Assembly: GCF_020514235.1 (NCBI RefSeq)
Contig: NZ_VTLB01000004.1
Coordinates: forward strand, 1-64,000
Source: Synechococcus sp. MU1617
GTDB lineage: Bacteria; Cyanobacteriota; Cyanobacteriia; PCC-6307; Cyanobiaceae
Direction: 5' to 3'
DNA: 64,000 nucleotides
Part shown: in pieces, positions 39,107 to 47,010 of the stretch
Layout: the number at the start of each line of letters is the position of its first letter
Numbering within the stretch: the first letter of the stretch is position 1
The notes under the pieces: generated by a model
What the model was told of the DNA's origin: nothing
Seen by the model: the letters and a program-made list of their open reading frames with translations, nothing else
The model's database searches: none
Translations under genes and position numbers: made by a program

Positions 39107-40483
39107 ATGCACGACATCATCTGCCCTCACTGCAACACAGCCTTCAAGGTGGATGAAGCAGGGTATGCCGACATCCTCAAACAGGTGAGGGATCGAGATT
39201 TTGAGCAGCAACTGAATAAGCGACTAGCCCTGGCAGAACAAGACAAACGCAATGCCATCGAGTTGGCCATTGCCAAAAAAGACAGGGAGATGCAAACACT
39301 TGAGGGCCAACTCAAGCAAAGTGCACTGCATCAGGAACTTGCGATTAAAGATGCCGTCAACAAAGCGGAGAAGCAGCGGGATCGTATTGCCACTGAACTC
39401 CAGCAAATGCGTGAGCAGCAGGCAACAGAACTGCGCCTAGCAGAAACCAAATTCGCCAAAGAAATGCAGGCGATAACGCTGCAAAAAGACAATGACGTGA
39501 GGGATTTGCAAGCGCAGCTCCAGGCTGGGGCCATGCAGCGCCAGCTAGCCGTGAATGAAGCGGTGAGCTCCATAGAGAAACAACGGGATGCACTACAGAG
39601 CGGCTTAAAAGAAGCGGAACTGAAGCATCAACTGGAATCACAATCACTGAAGGACCGCTACGAAGCACAGCTCAGTGACCGGGATCAGGCCATTGAACGC
39701 TTGCGCGACATGAAAGCGCGGCTCTCCACCAAAATGGTGGGAGAAACCCTTGAACAACACTGCGAAACCGAATTCAACAGGATTCGTGCAGCTGCTTTTC
39801 CGAAAGCCTATTTCGAAAAAGACAACGACGCGCGCAGTGGAAGCAAGGGTGATTACATTTTTCGCGACCAAGACGACCTCAACAACGAAATCATCTCAAT
39901 CATGTTTGAGATGAAAAATGAGGCCGACACAACGGCCACAAAGAAGAAGAATGAAGATTTTCTCAAAGAGCTGAACAAAGACAGAAACGAAAAAAATTGC
40001 GAGTATGCGGTACTCGTCTCCCTCCTGGAGCCTGAAAACGAGCTTTACAACTCAGGCATCGTCGATATGTCTCATCGCTTCCCGAAGACCTATATCATTC
40101 GCCCACAATTCTTTATTCCATTCATCACATTGCTCCGCAATGCTGCTTTGAGATCCTTGGAATACAAGGCAGAGCTTGCTCTGGTGAAAGCCCAGAACAT
40201 TGATGTAACCAACTTCGAGAACGACCTCGAAACCTTCAAAACATCCTTCTCACGCAACTACGACCTCGCTTCGAGACGCTTTCAAACGGCAATTGATGAA
40301 ATCGATAAGTCGATTGATCACCTTCAAAAAACCAAGGACGCCCTGTTGGGCGCTGACCGAAACCTGCGGCTCGCCAATGACAAGGCACAGGATGTGACCG
40401 TTAAAAAGTTGACCAGACGCAACCCAACGATGGCTGCCAAGTTCGCCGATTTGGACAACGCCGCTGATCAGAAATCCGCCTGA
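39107..40483 (+). CDS. DUF2130 protein: zinc knuckle, long coiled coil, nuclease-like domain
   Basis: A 458-residue protein. The N-terminus has a zinc-type pair ([10 protein letters not shown]), then about 190 residues of coiled coil (repeating E/Q/K heptads), then the DUF2130 domain with [33 protein letters not shown] and [17 protein letters not shown], which resembles a restriction-endonuclease-like fold (D-x-x-x-(E/K) acidic core). Such proteins are found with phage-defence and DNA-repair loci. The next gene, also metal-binding, follows 3 bases later. Confidence 0.85.
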   Translation: MHDIICPHCNTAFKVDEAGYADILKQVRDRDFEQQLNKRLALAEQDKRNAIELAIAKKDREMQTLEGQLKQSALHQELAIKDAVNKAEKQRDRIATELQQMREQQATELRLAETKFAKEMQAITLQKDNDVRDLQAQLQAGAMQRQLAVNEAVSSIEKQRDALQSGLKEAELKHQLESQSLKDRYEAQLSDRDQAIERLRDMKARLSTKMVGETLEQHCETEFNRIRAAAFPKAYFEKDNDARSGSKGDYIFRDQDDLNNEIISIMFEMKNEADTTATKKKNEDFLKELNKDRNEKNCEYAVLVSLLEPENELYNSGIVDMSHRFPKTYIIRPQFFIPFITLLRNAALRSLEYKAELALVKAQNIDVTNFENDLETFKTSFSRNYDLASRRFQTAIDEIDKSIDHLQKTKDALLGADRNLRLANDKAQDVTVKKLTRRNPTMAAKFADLDNAADQKSA

Positions 40484-40486
40484 GCA

Positions 40487-40984
40487 ATGCCCTCCAGTCC
40501 ACGCAACCGAATCGGCGAGGTTTACGGCAAACTCACCGTGGTGCGCTCATCCGAACGGCGAACCAAAGCAGGAAACGCCTTTTGGTGGTGCCGCTGCAGC
40601 TGTGGGGCCGAGCGAGAAGTGCCCAGCGACAAGTTGTCGCTGAACACTGCCCGCCGCAAGCCCACCGTGAATGCCTGTGAAACCTGTGCTCGCGAACTTC
40701 AAATTGAAGGGGTGTATCGCAAAAACGATCGTGAGGAAAAACAACGGCGACAGGCGGCACTCGAAGCCAGATCAAAGCTGACAGGTCAGGTGCCTAAACG
40801 CTGGCTTTCTCTACCGCTTACCGATGCCCACGCACGAGAGCTGGGACAAAAACTCTTTTTCCGTGGCACCACTTGTCTGCGTGGACACTTAGCGCCATAC
40901 CGCATTAACGGCGGTTGCCAGGCTTGCTCCGGTCAGACTCCATCAGCGGCAAATTCGCGATCAACCAAGCCCATAGGGTCATGA
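40487..40984 (+). CDS. Zinc-binding protein with AP2/HNH-associated N-terminal domain
   Basis: A 165-residue protein. GEVYGKLTVVRSSERRTKAG then W-W-C-R-C-S-CGAEREVPSDKL matches the small domain found in many phage and HNH-linked proteins; later NACETCAREL and the C-terminal CLRGHLAPYRINGGCQAC give further Cys clusters. It probably binds DNA or RNA. Immediately downstream of the DUF2130 gene, so a functional pair. The 3' end overlaps a convergent micro-gene by 80 bases. Confidence 0.75.
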   Translation: MPSSPRNRIGEVYGKLTVVRSSERRTKAGNAFWWCRCSCGAEREVPSDKLSLNTARRKPTVNACETCARELQIEGVYRKNDREEKQRRQAALEARSKLTGQVPKRWLSLPLTDAHARELGQKLFFRGTTCLRGHLAPYRINGGCQACSGQTPSAANSRSTKPIGS

Positions 40985-41027
40985 CGGCGGCGCCAAAGGC
41001 CAACATTGCCAGGAGCTTGGCTTCCAT
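40905..41027 (-). CDS. 40-residue membrane protein
   Basis: From ATG 41027 (MEAKLLAMLAFGAAVMTLWA): one helix, then a polar end (ESDRSKPGNRR). Its start directly follows the stop of the 41028-41126 gene (TAAATG). It overlaps the + strand gene by 80 bases, so one of the two 3' ends may be shorter in reality. Confidence 0.55.
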   Translation of the reverse strand: MEAKLLAMLAFGAAVMTLWAWLIANLPLMESDRSKPGNRR

Positions 41028-41126
41028 TTAGAGGAAATCGAAATCGTCTTCCGAATCGCCGGAAAATGCATTCATCACGAGAGCAGATAAGGGCACAAAT
41101 ACGGCTGCCAGCACAAGTATTTCCAC
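41028..41126 (-). CDS. 32-residue membrane peptide with acidic tail (paralog of 10103)
   Basis: From GTG 41126: EILVLAAVFVPLSALVMNAF then an acidic tail ending DDFDFL. Position of P-L-S-A-L and the D-F-L terminus match the 10103-10204 product. It is immediately upstream of the 40905-41027 gene, forming a two-gene unit of membrane peptides. Confidence 0.62.
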   Translation of the reverse strand: MEILVLAAVFVPLSALVMNAFSGDSEDDFDFL

Positions 41127-41297
41127 GGTATTGAGATCAGATGACTGAACCTAACGGATTTGACTTTACAAAAAGTCATGAGCAATACCGTTCAATTGGA
41201 GTGAGTTCAAATACTCATTTCGGATCCAGGCATAGGCATTTCACTCCGTTGTCAGCCCAGACGACCGAATCAGACTGAACTGAGTCGGACAACGACG

Positions 41298-41615
41298 ATG
41301 CCAAAGGTACTGAGGGCAGCCTCACAAACGATTCGCAATCTGCTCAAGCCAGCAGTTCTACACAGCCTGTCGGAAGACAGGCTCCGCAACGACCGTCAGA
41401 GCTACTTCGCCATGACGCGGGCGCTGGTGGATGCCCAACTCGAGTGGCGTGATGCGGAGCTGAGCTCACGCCTCTGGAAAGAAGTTGTTGAGCGTGGCAT
41501 GGATCGCGGCCGGCTGCTTCACCTCTTGTACAGCGTTGAAGCTCATCACGATGAGGAGGCCATGCAGAACGCCGACATGGCCTATCTGCAGCTAGTTGAT
41601 CCGAAGGATCCCTGA
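41298..41615 (+). CDS. Hypothetical helical protein
   Basis: A 105-residue ORF from ATG 41298. Basic N-terminus (TIRNLLKPAVLHSLSEDRL), then helices (ALVDAQLEWRDAELSSRLWK) and a His-rich turn (SVEAHHDEEAMQ). No membrane span. Not recognised. Confidence 0.65.
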   Translation: MPKVLRAASQTIRNLLKPAVLHSLSEDRLRNDRQSYFAMTRALVDAQLEWRDAELSSRLWKEVVERGMDRGRLLHLLYSVEAHHDEEAMQNADMAYLQLVDPKDP

Positions 41616-41627
41616 CGCGGAACTCCC

Positions 41628-41783
41628 TCAGAGCTCAAACAGAGTTCCCAACAGCATGGCGGGATGGGTCGACTCACCTGCCGTGCCGCGTTCAAGCTGA
41701 ACGGCCATAACGCAGTGGGCCATGAAACGAACGGCCGAAAGAACAGCCAGACCAATGCACAGGGGGCAGTGCGTGAGGGTCAA
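41628..41783 (-). CDS. Small membrane-type protein with C-x-x-C
   Basis: A 51-residue ORF with TTG 41783 (an ATG at 41723 gives 31 residues). T-H-CPLC-IGLAVLSAVRFMAHC begins with a C-x-x-C and is hydrophobic, with a second Cys; the end ESTHPAMLLGTLFEL is polar. Weak start codon; moderately convincing. Confidence 0.45.
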   Translation of the reverse strand: MTLTHCPLCIGLAVLSAVRFMAHCVMAVQLERGTAGESTHPAMLLGTLFEL

Positions 41784-41953
41784 GACGGGTGCCTACCGGA
41801 GTGATGGACCCATCCCAAAGCAGAAGCTGGGATGCGCCACGATCTCTTCAACAAGCGTCATGCAAGACGCTCAGCCCACAGCAGGCGGGCGGCGGTGCTC
41901 GGGTAGAGGGCGGCTGGTAAGGTTGTTGTTTATTGCTCTGTTTCGGGGAACGG

Positions 41954-42130
41954 ATGAGTCAGGTCACAGTCGGCGAAAACGAAGGTATTGAATCCGCGTT
42001 GCGGCGCTTCAAACGCTCCGTCGCCAAAGCCGGCATCTTTTCTGATCTGCGTCGGATCCGTCACCATGAGACCCCCGTTGAGAAATACAAGCGCAAGCTG
42101 AAGCAGCGTTCCCGCAACCGTCGTCGCTGA
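41954..42130 (+). CDS. rpsU: 30S ribosomal protein S21
   Basis: A 58-residue basic protein from ATG 41954. [20 protein letters not shown] and R-Q-R-S-R-N-RR-R ends match bacterial S21, which helps 16S rRNA pair with mRNA start sites. In-frame longer readings are not needed. Followed by a strong terminator, so monocistronic. Confidence 0.96.
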
Positions 42131-42150
42131 TCGAGCACTTCATTCAAGAA

Positions 42151-42176
42151 ACGGGCCACTGGGCCCGTTTTTTTTT
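42151..42176 (+). terminator. Rho-independent terminator of rpsU
   Basis: ACGGGCC and GGCCCGT form a 7-base stem (loop ACTG) followed by nine T. Confidence 0.92.
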
Positions 42177-42239
42177 GCTCACGGTGTGCCCTTGTTTTCG
42201 CCAGACTTCAGAAACGCTTAAGACGACCTAGAGCAGTCG

Positions 42240-42479
42240 ATGGTGTTGATCAATCCTTTTTGTCCCATCAGTGCTGCAAAGATCGCTGGCCTGAAGACCA
42301 CCGTGGTCTTGCTGTTGGTGATGTTGATGAAGTCGAAATTGCTGCGAATCAAGATGTCCCTCCTGGGTTCTGTTCTTGGATTCGCCATGTTGGTTGGCTT
42401 TCTGTTGACCACAGGCCTTCTCACCGTGATCGCTGGCGGAGCCGTTGCTTACGCCGCAACGCAAAACGGGAGCAACTGA
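42240..42479 (+). CDS. Small membrane protein (start uncertain)
   Basis: Up to 79 residues from ATG 42240; ATG 42327 or 42354 give shorter forms. The C-terminal helix GFAMLVGFLLTTGLLTVIAG is the secure part. It lies 3 bases before the duplicated-domain membrane protein, so the two are coupled. Confidence 0.5.
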   Translation: MVLINPFCPISAAKIAGLKTTVVLLLVMLMKSKLLRIKMSLLGSVLGFAMLVGFLLTTGLLTVIAGGAVAYAATQNGSN

Positions 42480-42482
42480 GTC

Positions 42483-43166
42483 ATGCGCAATCGTTTGCCC
42501 TTCTTGAGCGGACTTGCACTGGCAACCCTCGGGGTTTCAGGTCTTGCTGGCGGAGGTTTGCTTTGGAATTTTCAGGGCCGCACCCTGGGGCTCGGCAGCA
42601 CCGTCACGGCATTGGTTCTGCTGGGAATCAGTTTTGTTCTGCTTCGGCCTGAACCGCGACTCGCGCCCCTTGAAGTCCCTGAAGCCAGCCAGCCACTCAA
42701 GGTCAAAGCACCACAGGCATCCATCCTCGGCCTGATGCTGGCCGCCCTGGGCACCTTCGGAATGGCGGGTTCGGGATTGCTGTGGAACTTTCAGGGTCTG
42801 GCGTTAGGACTCACCGGAACCCTCACGGCCACCGTTGCTTTTCTGCTGAGCTTCGTTTTTCTGTGGCCCCTCGGCGCAGCCAAGCCCGCCAAGCAAAATG
42901 CTTTCCCCGCTGCTGCCAGCAGCACTTTGCAAGCAGAACAGGTTGAATCAATCGAAACCGTCTCGCAAACCGCTTCCCCACAAACCACGGCAGAAGCGAT
43001 CGCCGAACTGTTGGCGGCCGAACAGAAGGACCGTCCTGAAACACAATTGGTGAATTTCGCTCCGTTGCATCTTTTGCCTGGCCAACGTTTGTCCACAAGA
43101 ACTCGACGCGGCGGACGTTCCCTTGGCCGATACCGCTCGATGGCTAACGACCTATTTAAGAGCTGA
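42483..43166 (+). CDS. Membrane protein with internal duplication
   Basis: A 227-residue protein. Two hydrophobic repeats are evident: residues about 9-55 (LALATLGVSGLAGGGLLWNF...) and 80-126 (LMLAALGTFGMAGSGLLWNF...); each holds GLLWNFQG followed by L-G-L and ends in F-V-(L/F)-L. Each repeat forms two helices, so four spans in all. The last 100 residues are Ala/Gln/Glu-rich and polar, ending in a basic RTRRGGRSLGRYR. Unknown function. Its 3' end overlaps the convergent gene by 11 bases. Confidence 0.75.
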   Translation: MRNRLPFLSGLALATLGVSGLAGGGLLWNFQGRTLGLGSTVTALVLLGISFVLLRPEPRLAPLEVPEASQPLKVKAPQASILGLMLAALGTFGMAGSGLLWNFQGLALGLTGTLTATVAFLLSFVFLWPLGAAKPAKQNAFPAAASSTLQAEQVESIETVSQTASPQTTAEAIAELLAAEQKDRPETQLVNFAPLHLLPGQRLSTRTRRGGRSLGRYRSMANDLFKS

Positions 43167-43452
43167 AATCTCTCCAGATATTGCGAAGCTGTCGGTGCCA
43201 GGGAGTGATATTGAGATCACGGCGCTGATTAGACCTCCAGGGTTCGTCAACGTTGTATCCAGCTTTTTCCATGTCCCGTCTCAGACGACGGGTGACAGGG
43301 ATGAGTGCGATTGAAAGCACCAACGCTGCGAGGAGCAGAAAGGGAAGCAACGACAGCAGCCAAATGGTGGCCATGACGGTGATTAGCCCCGCCGTGACCG
43401 ACTTCAGCCATCGCGGCAGGGTTCTGCTCCGTTGACCTGGAAGTTGCTTCAT
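43156..43452 (-). CDS. Small membrane protein
   Basis: A 98-residue ORF from ATG 43452. Basic start (KQLPGQRSRTLPRWLKS), two helices or one long hairpin (AGLITVMATIWLLSLLPFLL), then a polar cytosolic end (RLRRDMEKAGYNVDEPW). Last gene of a three-gene minus-strand group (43803 to 43156). Unknown. Confidence 0.65.
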   Translation of the reverse strand: MKQLPGQRSRTLPRWLKSVTAGLITVMATIWLLSLLPFLLLAALVLSIALIPVTRRLRRDMEKAGYNVDEPWRSNQRRDLNITPWHRQLRNIWRDFSS

Positions 43453-43455
43453 GGC

Positions 43456-43641
43456 TCAGGACAACCCATTCGCTCTTGAAAAAATCCGCTGGAGTTCACG
43501 TTGAAACGCTATTGCGCTGAGAGGTTCTCCCAGACGCCTGCGTTGGTTGCGCCGCAGCGCAGCTCCAATCCAACAAACCTGAACAGCAATCAGCAGCGAA
43601 GCGACGAGCAGGAATGGTGATTCAGCATCATTCCACTGCAT
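43456..43641 (-). CDS. Small membrane protein
   Basis: A 61-residue ORF from ATG 43641 (MQWNDAESPFLLVASLLIAV): N-terminal helix, then a basic helix (LRRNQRRRLGEPLSAIAFQ). It ends 3 bases before the 43452 start. Unknown. Confidence 0.62.
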   Translation of the reverse strand: MQWNDAESPFLLVASLLIAVQVCWIGAALRRNQRRRLGEPLSAIAFQRELQRIFSRANGLS

Positions 43642-43647
43642 CTCAGC

Positions 43648-43803
43648 TCAATAACTGGATTGAGGCAGGGTAAAGCCCGACTGCATATGGCCAAAATCCA
43701 GCATCACGTAGGTCAACCAGATCAACACTGCTGCAACACCAGCGCCTGCGGCAACCTTCGCCAATGAGCGGCCAATCATCTCGAGCAGGCTGACCTCTTT
43801 CAT
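43648..43803 (-). CDS. Small membrane protein
   Basis: A 51-residue ORF from ATG 43803 (MKEVSLLEMIGRSLAK), one helix (VAAGAGVAAVLIWLTYVML), then a polar end (HMQSGFTLPQSSY). First of three cotranscribed small membrane genes. Confidence 0.6.
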   Translation of the reverse strand: MKEVSLLEMIGRSLAKVAAGAGVAAVLIWLTYVMLDFGHMQSGFTLPQSSY

Positions 43804-43863
43804 CGCGTTAAACCAACTTTGACGATTCTGACGCGTCTTCACCCCGCACCGTCGGCAACCATG

Positions 43864-43889
43864 AAAAAAGCCCCGCAGTTGCGGGGCTT
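43864..43889 (-). terminator. Rho-independent terminator of doxX
   Basis: On the minus strand GCCCCGC and GCGGGGC form a 7-base stem (loop AACT) followed by TTTTTT. Confidence 0.85.
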
Positions 43890-43911
43890 TCGCAAATGAT
43901 CACGCTGAGGT

Positions 43912-44427
43912 TCAGCGGCTGGCCACGGCCTCTTCAAGAACAGCAGCCTCGCCATTGGCGAAATCTGTGTCTTGCTCAGCAGAGAATTGCATGTCGGGCT
44001 CGAGGCGGCGAGCAATGAGCTCATCGATGGAGAAGACGCCAGGGCCACAGGCGAGAACAGCCACAGCAGCCGCGAAATAAAGCCCAAGCAGCTCAAGCAG
44101 GTAGATGTTGAAGCCGGCGGTAACGATGGCGTGATAGATGGCGACGGAGATCGTCCCCGCTACTGCCAACGCTCCCATCCGCGTCAACAATCCAGTGATC
44201 AGCAACCAGCTTCCGATCACCTCCGAGAAGGCAGCGACGTAGGAGAGCAAGATCGGAAAGGGGAGATGCAACGGACGAACGAATGCATCGGCAAAATTTT
44301 CGATATTGGCGAGCTTCTCGTAGCCGTGGTGAATCAGCAGAGCCCCCGTGAACACCCGAAGCACAAGCAGACCAAGGTCGCCTGCAATGGGACGGGAAAG
44401 GATGGCGCGAATCACTGCAGAACACAT
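43912..44427 (-). CDS. DoxX-family membrane protein
   Basis: A 171-residue integral membrane protein with four helices. The DoxX pattern is clear: LLVLRVFTGALLIHHGYEKL, PFPILLSYVAAFSEVIGSWL with the conserved E, LLTRMGALAVAGTISVA and NIYLLELLGLYFAAAVAVL. The C-terminal 40 residues are acidic and extra to the family. DoxX-like proteins act in membrane redox or thiosulfate metabolism in some organisms. A perfect 11-base inverted repeat sits 5 bases before the ATG, so it is probably under tight repressor control. Confidence 0.92.
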   Translation of the reverse strand: MCSAVIRAILSRPIAGDLGLLVLRVFTGALLIHHGYEKLANIENFADAFVRPLHLPFPILLSYVAAFSEVIGSWLLITGLLTRMGALAVAGTISVAIYHAIVTAGFNIYLLELLGLYFAAAVAVLACGPGVFSIDELIARRLEPDMQFSAEQDTDFANGEAAVLEEAVASR

Positions 44428-44432
44428 CGACT

Positions 44433-44458
44433 ACACACAACTTAAATAAGTTGTGTGT
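44433..44458 (-). promoter_or_regulatory. Perfect inverted repeat before doxX (candidate operator)
   Basis: ACACACAACTT and AAGTTGTGTGT flank AAAT, giving a 26-base palindrome with 11-base arms, 5 bases upstream of the doxX ATG. Length and symmetry suit a TetR-, MarR- or Rrf2-type repressor dimer; it would cover the ribosome site and the start of transcription. Confidence 0.7.
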
Positions 44459-44479
44459 TGAGGCGCGGCATCGCGCCTC
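44459..44479 (-). terminator. GC-rich stem-loop after the CP12-like gene
   Basis: GAGGCGCG and CGCGCCTC form a perfect 8-base stem with loop GCAT, 28 bases past the CP12-like stop. No T-run follows; termination or mRNA stabilisation are both possible. Confidence 0.5.
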
Positions 44480-44506
44480 GTCAAAGCCAGGAATGGGTAC
44501 TTCTAC

Positions 44507-44725
44507 TCAGTCGTCGTACACCAGGCACTCAGGCTCATCGGGGTTCTGCTCGCAGAACAGCTCAAGGGGGGAAGGGTCATGGGGATCATCAGGAAATTCC
44601 TTCTTGTGATCCAACAGCCACTGGAGCTCTTCTGTGAGATGACGCACCTTGCCATCGTTGTGCTCAGACAGGGCCTTGAGAAACTCCTCTTGGTCCTTCT
44701 GGATGTGCTCGTCAATCGTTTTCAT
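44507..44725 (-). CDS. CP12-domain protein with divergent N-terminus
   Basis: A 72-residue protein; ATG 44725 fits the usual CP12 length. The C-terminal half is a standard CP12 end (SPLELFCEQNPDEPECLVYDD) with the Cys pair and terminal Y-D-D that bind GAPDH. The N-terminal Cys pair, which in full CP12 binds phosphoribulokinase, is absent; that region is helical (TIDEHIQKDQEEFLKAL). It may therefore bind GAPDH only, or regulate another partner. CP12 shuts down the Calvin cycle in the dark. Confidence 0.85.
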   Translation of the reverse strand: MKTIDEHIQKDQEEFLKALSEHNDGKVRHLTEELQWLLDHKKEFPDDPHDPSPLELFCEQNPDEPECLVYDD

Positions 44726-44913
44726 CACTGAAACTGTCATCTGGCTGACATTCGGTTGTTAGCGAAGACAAGCCCGATCGATCAGTCGGTAGATCTACCT
44801 TTATGGCCAAAACCACACAACAGATCCGCTCCGGCGCCCATCACGTCCTGTGACACCGCAGTGGCCATTTGACGTTGGCCGAAGGAAAGTCAGGTTGGCT
44901 GATCATTGAGTGG

Positions 44914-45072
44914 ATGCCATTTTCAGAACGCAGTGTTCTCACGGGACTGCTCGTCTTTGCCATAGGAGTTGTGGTTGGAATCGGGATTGGCTCAGCCAGT
45001 GCTGTTGCCGCCCTTACCCAGGGCGCACCCGATGTTCTCCAGACCTGGTCGGGAGTTGTTGCCCTGCCTTGA
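44914..45072 (+). CDS. Small membrane protein
   Basis: A 52-residue ORF from ATG 44914 (MPFSERSVLTGLLVFAIGV): one helix (GLLVFAIGVVVGIGIGSAS) with a glycine zipper-like repeat. An upstream in-frame start at 44869 exists. Unknown. Confidence 0.5.
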   Translation: MPFSERSVLTGLLVFAIGVVVGIGIGSASAVAALTQGAPDVLQTWSGVVALP

Positions 45073-45076
45073 AAAC

Positions 45077-45220
45077 TTGACTTCGCCTCAATTCCTGTCT
45101 ATCAGGGTCACAGATCGGGTGAGTCGCACGATGCTGACACGTGATCGAATGATCTTCAGTCGTGACAGAAGAACGATGCGGCAATTCCTCAATCGGCTTC
45201 AACGTTTTCTGTTCGGATAA
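45077..45220 (+). CDS. Small very basic protein
   Basis: A 47-residue ORF from TTG 45077 (GTG 45119 is an alternative). Arg-rich (RMIFSRDRRTMRQFLNRLQR). Only 5 bases after the previous gene. Composition suggests nucleic-acid contact. Start uncertain. Confidence 0.42.
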   Translation: MTSPQFLSIRVTDRVSRTMLTRDRMIFSRDRRTMRQFLNRLQRFLFG

Positions 45221-45391
45221 TTAGCGTGTTCCGACACTGATATTGCCAGCGCCAATCAGATGTGCGAGGCGTGCAGTGAGTTTCAGTTCGGTTCGATCAA
45301 ATTGATCCTGATTGCCGGCAACGTAGGCAAGCTCTTCATCCGTGATCACCTGGTGGGTGACGGCATCAAGGTAGATCTGAACCAAGGACAT
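45221..45391 (-). CDS. Small protein of the three-copy family (with 5588 and 49462)
   Basis: A 56-residue ORF from ATG 45391 (MSLVQIYLDAVTHQVITDEE). It aligns with the other two throughout, keeping V-I-T, N-Q-D-Q-F-D-R-T-E, R-L-x-x-L-I and G-x-I-x-x-G-x-R, but is the most diverged: the L-G-C-R end is V-G-T-R and the STG is THQ. Convergent with the 45077-45220 gene. Confidence 0.72.
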   Translation of the reverse strand: MSLVQIYLDAVTHQVITDEELAYVAGNQDQFDRTELKLTARLAHLIGAGNISVGTR

Positions 45392-45468
45392 CCAAACCGG
45401 CACCAACCGACGGCCATCCTGGCAACACTGGAGTGCAAACGGTGAATCGGGCCGCGCGGAACTGAGTC

Positions 45469-45966
45469 ATGGATCGAGAAACCATTCAGAGCCTGATGAA
45501 GCAATGCAGTTTGGGGTTGTTCGATCTGGCCTGTGCCGTCAGCGGACACCCCAGCTGGGACCTCAACCTGCCAGTGGGGGTGATTGATGCACGACGCTCC
45601 AAACCGAAGCTGATGGTGAGCGCCATCGGCACCATCAACTCAACGTTGAAAGCCTCATCCACCATTGCCCACCCGTTGATGGTTCGCCTGTTCGAACGTT
45701 TCGAAGACGTGGGCCTGGAAGAGGCGCTGACGGAAATGAAACGTGGTGAAGATGGAGAGGCGTTCTGCGAGGTCTGGCAGGCCTACAGGGATGAACGCCG
45801 TTGCGGTGATGCCCCGATGTGGAGCATCGAGGACGCGACGGCCTTTGTGGTGCAATCCCGCGACGCCCACGCTGATCGTGAAGTGGCCTGCGTCGCCATT
45901 CTTCCGGGGGAGCCCCATCGCATCCTCACGTTTTCGGTGCCCATCGCCTTCCTGACACGAGATTGA
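45469..45966 (+). CDS. Hypothetical protein
   Basis: A 165-residue soluble protein from ATG 45469. Alpha/beta composition (LGLFDLACAVSGHPSWDLNL, LMVSAIGTINSTLKASSTI, ACVAILPGEPHRILTFSVP). No motif recognised. Its stop overlaps the start region of the TauE/SafE-type gene, which suggests cotranscription. Confidence 0.7.
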   Translation: MDRETIQSLMKQCSLGLFDLACAVSGHPSWDLNLPVGVIDARRSKPKLMVSAIGTINSTLKASSTIAHPLMVRLFERFEDVGLEEALTEMKRGEDGEAFCEVWQAYRDERRCGDAPMWSIEDATAFVVQSRDAHADREVACVAILPGEPHRILTFSVPIAFLTRD

Positions 45967-45968
45967 GT

Positions 45969-46733
45969 GTGTCCGAACTGCTGATGCAAATCGCCCTGCT
46001 GGGCATCGCCATTGGCGCCAATGCCCTTTCAGCTCTGGCGGGAGGTGGGGCGGGACTGGTTCAACTGCCCGCACTAATCCTTCTCGGCCTGCCCTTTGCC
46101 ATGGCACTGGCCACCCACAAAGTGGCCAGCGTTGCCCTGGGGCTGGGGGCTACAGGGCGTCATTGGCGTGCCAGCAGCCTTGACCTAAGACGCTCGGCGC
46201 TGGTATTGGCCGCCGGTCTTCCAGGAGTGTTTGTGGGGGCCAGCATGGTTCTTGCGCTGCCCGATCAAGCGGCCACCGCCAGCCTTGGGCTGCTGACCCT
46301 GGGGCTTGGGCTTTACTCGGCTCGGAAACCGGATCTGGGAACGACAGACCAGCCCCGCCCGCTGACAGCCCGCACCATCGGGCTTGGCAGCTGCGGGCTG
46401 TTCATCATCGGCATTCTCAACGGCTCACTCACCTCAGGCACGGGGTTGTTCGTCACCCTTTGGCTGGTGCGCTGGTTCGGGCTGAGTTACTCCAGAGCCG
46501 TCGCCCACACCCTGGTGCTGGTGGGCCTGGGATGGAATGGCACCGGTGCGCTGGTGCTGGGTCTGAGCGGAGAAATCCGTTGGGACTGGCTTCCTGCCCT
46601 GGTTCTCGGATCGTTGGTCGGAGGCTTCCTGGGAGCCCACTATTCCCTGGTGAAAGGCAGCCGCGTGGTCAAACGATCCTTTGAGATCTTGGCGCTGCTC
46701 ATGGGCGGATCACTCCTGATCCGCAGTTTCTGA
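45969..46733 (+). CDS. TauE/SafE-family anion exporter
   Basis: A 254-residue membrane protein with about 7-8 helices; GTG 45969, or TTG 45963. Typical blocks: IGANALSALAGGGAGLVQLP near the start, LPFAMALATHKVASVALGL, and the second half repeat GILNGSLTSGTGLFVTLWLV with SRAVAHTLVLVG. The two G-rich loops (SALAGGGAGL, NGSLTSGTGL) are the family signature. Substrates include sulfite, sulfonates or organic acids; not decidable here. Confidence 0.92.
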   Translation: MSELLMQIALLGIAIGANALSALAGGGAGLVQLPALILLGLPFAMALATHKVASVALGLGATGRHWRASSLDLRRSALVLAAGLPGVFVGASMVLALPDQAATASLGLLTLGLGLYSARKPDLGTTDQPRPLTARTIGLGSCGLFIIGILNGSLTSGTGLFVTLWLVRWFGLSYSRAVAHTLVLVGLGWNGTGALVLGLSGEIRWDWLPALVLGSLVGGFLGAHYSLVKGSRVVKRSFEILALLMGGSLLIRSF

Positions 46734-46940
46734 ATCGGCGTCTGCAAGAAAACGCCCCGAGAACCGTGTGGCCAAAACCACTGTTGCGGCCCCGTAGGCG
46801 ATGAACGTCACCGCCTGTCCAGAGCTGGCCGTTTCGTAGACCTCACCCGTCAGCAGCATCCAGTCCATCAAGGACGCCACCGTTCCCCAGATCACCACCC
46901 AGACGGACACGTAAGCAACACCGCGAAAGGTCCGATTCAC
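46710..46940 (-). CDS. Small membrane protein
   Basis: A 76-residue ORF with GTG 46940 (VNRTFRGVAYVSVWVVIWGT). Two helices (AYVSVWVVIWGTVASLMDWM and AVTFIAYGAATVVLATRF) and an acidic tail. Its 3' end overlaps the TauE-type gene by 24 bases. Unknown. Confidence 0.65.
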   Translation of the reverse strand: MNRTFRGVAYVSVWVVIWGTVASLMDWMLLTGEVYETASSGQAVTFIAYGAATVVLATRFSGRFLADADSETADQE

Positions 46941-47010
46941 AAAGCCATGGGTCGAGCGAACCCGACGCTAGGGGAAGCCGCTCGAACGAGGAAGGCCGTC
47001 GGCTCCCGTA

